From the NCBI GenBank assembly GCA_947424985.1, contig CANDYN010000046.1, positions 1 through 8,170 of the forward strand: a DNA stretch of 8,170 nt, given 5' to 3'. The translations under genes and the position numbers were made by a program. The notes below the pieces were generated by a model. The model made no database searches, was not told the DNA's origin, and worked only from the letters and a program-made list of their open reading frames with translations. This stretch comes from Rickettsiales bacterium (GTDB lineage: Bacteria > Pseudomonadota > Alphaproteobacteria > Rickettsiales > Deianiraeaceae). This document shows positions 6,005 to 8,170 of this stretch, piece after piece (position 1 is the first letter of the stretch; each line of letters begins with the position of its first letter).

Positions 6005-7396
6005 ATGTACGATGTTGTTGTAATTGGTGGCGGGCCGGCTGGATATGTTTGTGCAATAAGAGCGGCACAAAATGGATTAAAGGTTGCATGCATTGAAGCA
6101 AGAAAAAACCTAGGTGGAACCTGTTTAAACGAAGGATGTATACCATCAAAAGCTTTACTTGAATCGTCACATCTTTATTACGATGCAAAGCACCATTTTC
6201 GTGAACATGGGATCGAAGCTTCGCCAAAAATAAACGTTAGTGAAATGATAAAACGAAAAGATGGGATTATTTCATCTTTGGCCGGTGGAATAGATATGCT
6301 CTTTAAGAAAAACAAAATTGATAAAATTACCGGTTTTGCGAGTTTTATTGATAAAAACACTATTGTTGTCGACAAAGATGGTAAAAAAGAAGAAATAAAA
6401 GCAAAAAATTTCGTTATTGCAACCGGATCTGAAGTAACTTGCATGCCGAATATTGAAATCGATGAGAAGGTAATAGTTTCATCAAAAGGTGCATTGGAAC
6501 TAACTCAAACACCAAAAAAAATGATTGTAATTGGTGGTGGCGTGATAGGTCTTGAACTTGGATCGGTTTGGTCAAGACTTGGATCCGAAGTTGTCGTACT
6601 TGAATATGCGGAGAAGATTTTACCTGGATTTGATGATGACATTATCACGTCTGCAACAAAGATCTTTGCAAATCAAGGTCTTTCTTTCATGACTTCTCAT
6701 AAAGTTTTAACGGTTACAAAAGATAAAAAAGGAGCGATTGTTGAAGCTGAAGATTTAAAATCAGGAAAAACTATAAAAATCAATGCGGATATAGTTTTAG
6801 TGTCAATCGGACGTAAGCCTTTTACAACAAAACTTGGGCTTGAAAACTTACCAAATATTCAAACTGATAAACGTGGACATCTGATTATCGATGAAAATTA
6901 TAAAATTTTGGACAATATTTTCGCAATTGGAGATGTCGCTCCAGGGCCTATGCTTGCACACAAAGCTGAAGACGAAGGCGTCGCAGTTGCTGATATAATC
7001 GCAGGAAAATTTGCACATATCAATTACAATGCAATTCCAAGCGTTGTTTATACAAGTCCTGAAATTGCAAGCGTCGGAATGGGTGAAAATGAATTAAAAA
7101 CCAAAGGAATTGAATATAATATCGGAAAATTTCCGTTTATAGCAAATTCGCGGGCCAAGGCGATTTCGGAAACGGATGGATTTGTAAAAATCTTGGCTTG
7201 TAAAAACACAGATAGAATTTTAGGGTGCCAAATTATCGGAAAAGATGCAGGAAATTTAATACACGAAGTAAGTATCCTAATCGAATTCTCAGCTTCAGCA
7301 GAGGATTTAGCTATGTGCTGCCATGCCCACCCTACTCTTAATGAAGCACTAAAAGAAGCTGCTCTTGCTGTGTCTAAAAGATCGATACATTCATAA
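6005..7396 (+). CDS. lpd: Dihydrolipoamide dehydrogenase (E3)
   Basis: A flavoprotein that reoxidises the dihydrolipoyl groups of 2-oxo-acid dehydrogenase complexes (pyruvate, 2-oxoglutarate) or glycine cleavage, passing electrons through a disulfide and FAD to NAD+. From the ATG at 6005 it has 463 residues, normal for E3. The FAD Rossmann motif GGGPAG is at 8-13, the redox disulfide Cys40-Cys45 lies in GGTCLNEGCIPSKA, the NAD Rossmann motif is VIGGGVIGLELGS, the second FAD motif is FAIGDVAPGPMLAHKAEDEG, and the dimer-interface base pair is His442/Glu447 in HAHPTLNE. The open frame runs upstream to a TTG at 5903, but those 34 residues are absent from the family and cover the likely promoter. 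The LGGTCLNEGCIPSKALLESSH context resembles the mitochondrial/2-oxoglutarate-dehydrogenase E3 type. No E1 or E2 gene is adjacent, so the parent complex is not determined. It converges on the interrupted frame at 7401, leaving 4 bases between stop codons. Confidence 0.97.
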   Translation: MYDVVVIGGGPAGYVCAIRAAQNGLKVACIEARKNLGGTCLNEGCIPSKALLESSHLYYDAKHHFREHGIEASPKINVSEMIKRKDGIISSLAGGIDMLFKKNKIDKITGFASFIDKNTIVVDKDGKKEEIKAKNFVIATGSEVTCMPNIEIDEKVIVSSKGALELTQTPKKMIVIGGGVIGLELGSVWSRLGSEVVVLEYAEKILPGFDDDIITSATKIFANQGLSFMTSHKVLTVTKDKKGAIVEAEDLKSGKTIKINADIVLVSIGRKPFTTKLGLENLPNIQTDKRGHLIIDENYKILDNIFAIGDVAPGPMLAHKAEDEGVAVADIIAGKFAHINYNAIPSVVYTSPEIASVGMGENELKTKGIEYNIGKFPFIANSRAKAISETDGFVKILACKNTDRILGCQIIGKDAGNLIHEVSILIEFSASAEDLAMCCHAHPTLNEALKEAALAVSKRSIHS

Positions 7397-7400
7397 GATT

Positions 7401-8087
7401 TTACTGTCTTTTATTCCCTTTATTGCTACGCTTTAATTGCTGGTATCGTTGTTGGAATTTTGTGTTACCAATGGTATTTTTTTGCTGACTTGTATAAATA
7501 TTTTTATTTTGCTGCAATTACTCTTCTTCCTTGAGTGCTTGTATAGCTTTGTCAGAATTCCATTACTTCTCATTCTCCTGAGTGATAAAATATTCTTTTA
7601 ATTTCTCATTATTCTCAGGATGCTCCTCTCGCAAAACTCTCTCAACGCCTCTCTTAATTAACCCTACCTCCTTCCTTACGTCAATGCCTTACTCGGCATT
7701 TCCCTCCAAAATTTTGCCGAGACTATTAGCATTCACAATGAATTCGATCTTCTTTATTGCTTTTACCAATCCCCCCTGAAGCGCAATATTTGTATCCTTA
7801 ATTTTAGCAATAATATCTTCGACCTTTTGGTCATTTTTAAAATATTGACTTGCACGTTCTTCAATGTCAACAATAAAATTCTTTTACTTTTTCATAGCTT
7901 CAAGACGACTTTTAAGGCCTGGTAGCGTACCACCTCGAGTTTTAATTTCTTAATTCTGCTGAAATATTACATCATTTATATCATATATAACACCTTCGCG
8001 CTCTATCTCAGACAGCTCTTTTTCAAGAATTAATCCTTTTATCTTTTTTTGTATCTCCTTTTCCTGCTCCATTCGCGATAAGTTCAT
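7401..8087 (-). pseudogene. 228-codon unknown gene interrupted by five in-frame TAA codons
   Basis: From the ATG at 8087 to the TAA at 7403-7401 one minus-strand frame reads as a plausible charged, helical protein without any frameshift. It is broken at codons 46, 68, 133, 175 and 190 (TAA starting at 7952, 7886, 7691, 7565 and 7520). The pieces join smoothly: MNLSRMEQEKEIQKKIKG... heptad-like, TLPGLKSRLEAMKK, FIVDIEERASQYFKNDQKVE, GGLVKAIKKIEFIVNANSLG, GVERVLREEHPENNEKLKEY, then a Gln/Asn-rich basic tail ending RSNKGNKRQ. No signal peptide, membrane helix or known catalytic motif is visible, and I do not recognise the family. The simplest explanation is recent inactivation by point mutations, for example CAA or GAA to TAA. 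GAG (16 against 12 GAA) and AAG (13 against 18 AAA) are more frequent than in lpd, suggesting foreign origin. The true start could be further upstream, but stops precede the ATG in frame. Confidence 0.7.
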
Positions 8088-8107
8088 ATTGAGTAAAATA
8101 AAAAGAG

Positions 8108-8136
8108 ACTCTATCAAGACTAATTATAAAAGTCAA
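8108..8136 (-). promoter_or_regulatory. Putative promoter before the stop-interrupted gene
   Basis: Minus-strand TTGACT (8136-8131) and TAGAGT (8113-8108) are 17 bases apart and end 20 bases before the ATG at 8087, the same geometry as at lpd. The -10 box matches consensus at four of six positions. If real, the interrupted gene may still be transcribed. Confidence 0.35.
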
Positions 8137-8170
8137 GATGGATTACTCTGAAGGTGTTTCTTTAGTAACC

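Noticed and set aside
6178..6444. Minus-strand open frame inside lpd
   Set aside because: It is antisense to conserved lpd coding sequence, a shadow frame.
7582..7779. Plus-strand 65-codon open frame
   Set aside because: It is antisense to the stop-interrupted minus-strand frame, which reads far more like protein, and no start context is visible.
8143..8170. Minus-strand VTKETPSE followed by TAA, possibly the end of another gene
   Set aside because: Nine codons at the window edge are too few to support a gene, though the composition is compatible with a C-terminus.

Overview
The window looks like a piece of an AT-rich alphaproteobacterial chromosome, probably from a host-associated or intracellular lineage such as Rickettsiales or Holosporales. 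This placement is an inference. It rests on LpxI, the mainly alphaproteobacterial replacement for LpxH; on a mitochondrial/2-oxoglutarate-dehydrogenase-like dihydrolipoamide dehydrogenase; on strong A/T-ending codon bias; and on two clearly decayed genes. No rRNA, tRNA, CRISPR array or intact transposase was seen.

Layout. Bases 1-754 (+) hold the 3' part of lpxI (lipid A synthesis). Bases 768-1355 (-) hold a heavily decayed pseudogene, probably a glycosyltransferase-like protein, lying downstream of and co-oriented with typA (1401-3251, -), the translational GTPase BipA/TypA. Divergent from typA is a two-gene + unit: an exported protein with eight cysteines (3361-4005), overlapping by 8 bp an alpha/beta-hydrolase of the carboxylesterase/phospholipase type (3998-4648). 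Converging on it is a three-gene - strand cluster, read from 5859 down to 4673: a DUF1640/CCDC90-like coiled-coil protein with one C-terminal membrane helix, an M23 zinc endopeptidase with no signal peptide, and a small membrane-anchored cysteine-rich protein. Next comes lpd (6005-7396, +). The last 770 bases (-) hold a 228-codon reading frame with no frameshift but five internal TAA codons.

Function. lpxI, typA and lpd are core housekeeping genes (outer membrane, ribosome assembly and stress, central metabolism). Between them lie small accessory genes, mostly aimed at the envelope, plus gene remnants. The M23 gene uses only AGA/AGG for its 14 arginines, and the stop-interrupted frame uses GAG/AAG much more than lpd does, so both may be acquired. 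Several putative sigma70-type promoters end only 17-24 nt before the start codon, implying very short leaders. They also argue against the longer TTG-initiated readings of two genes.
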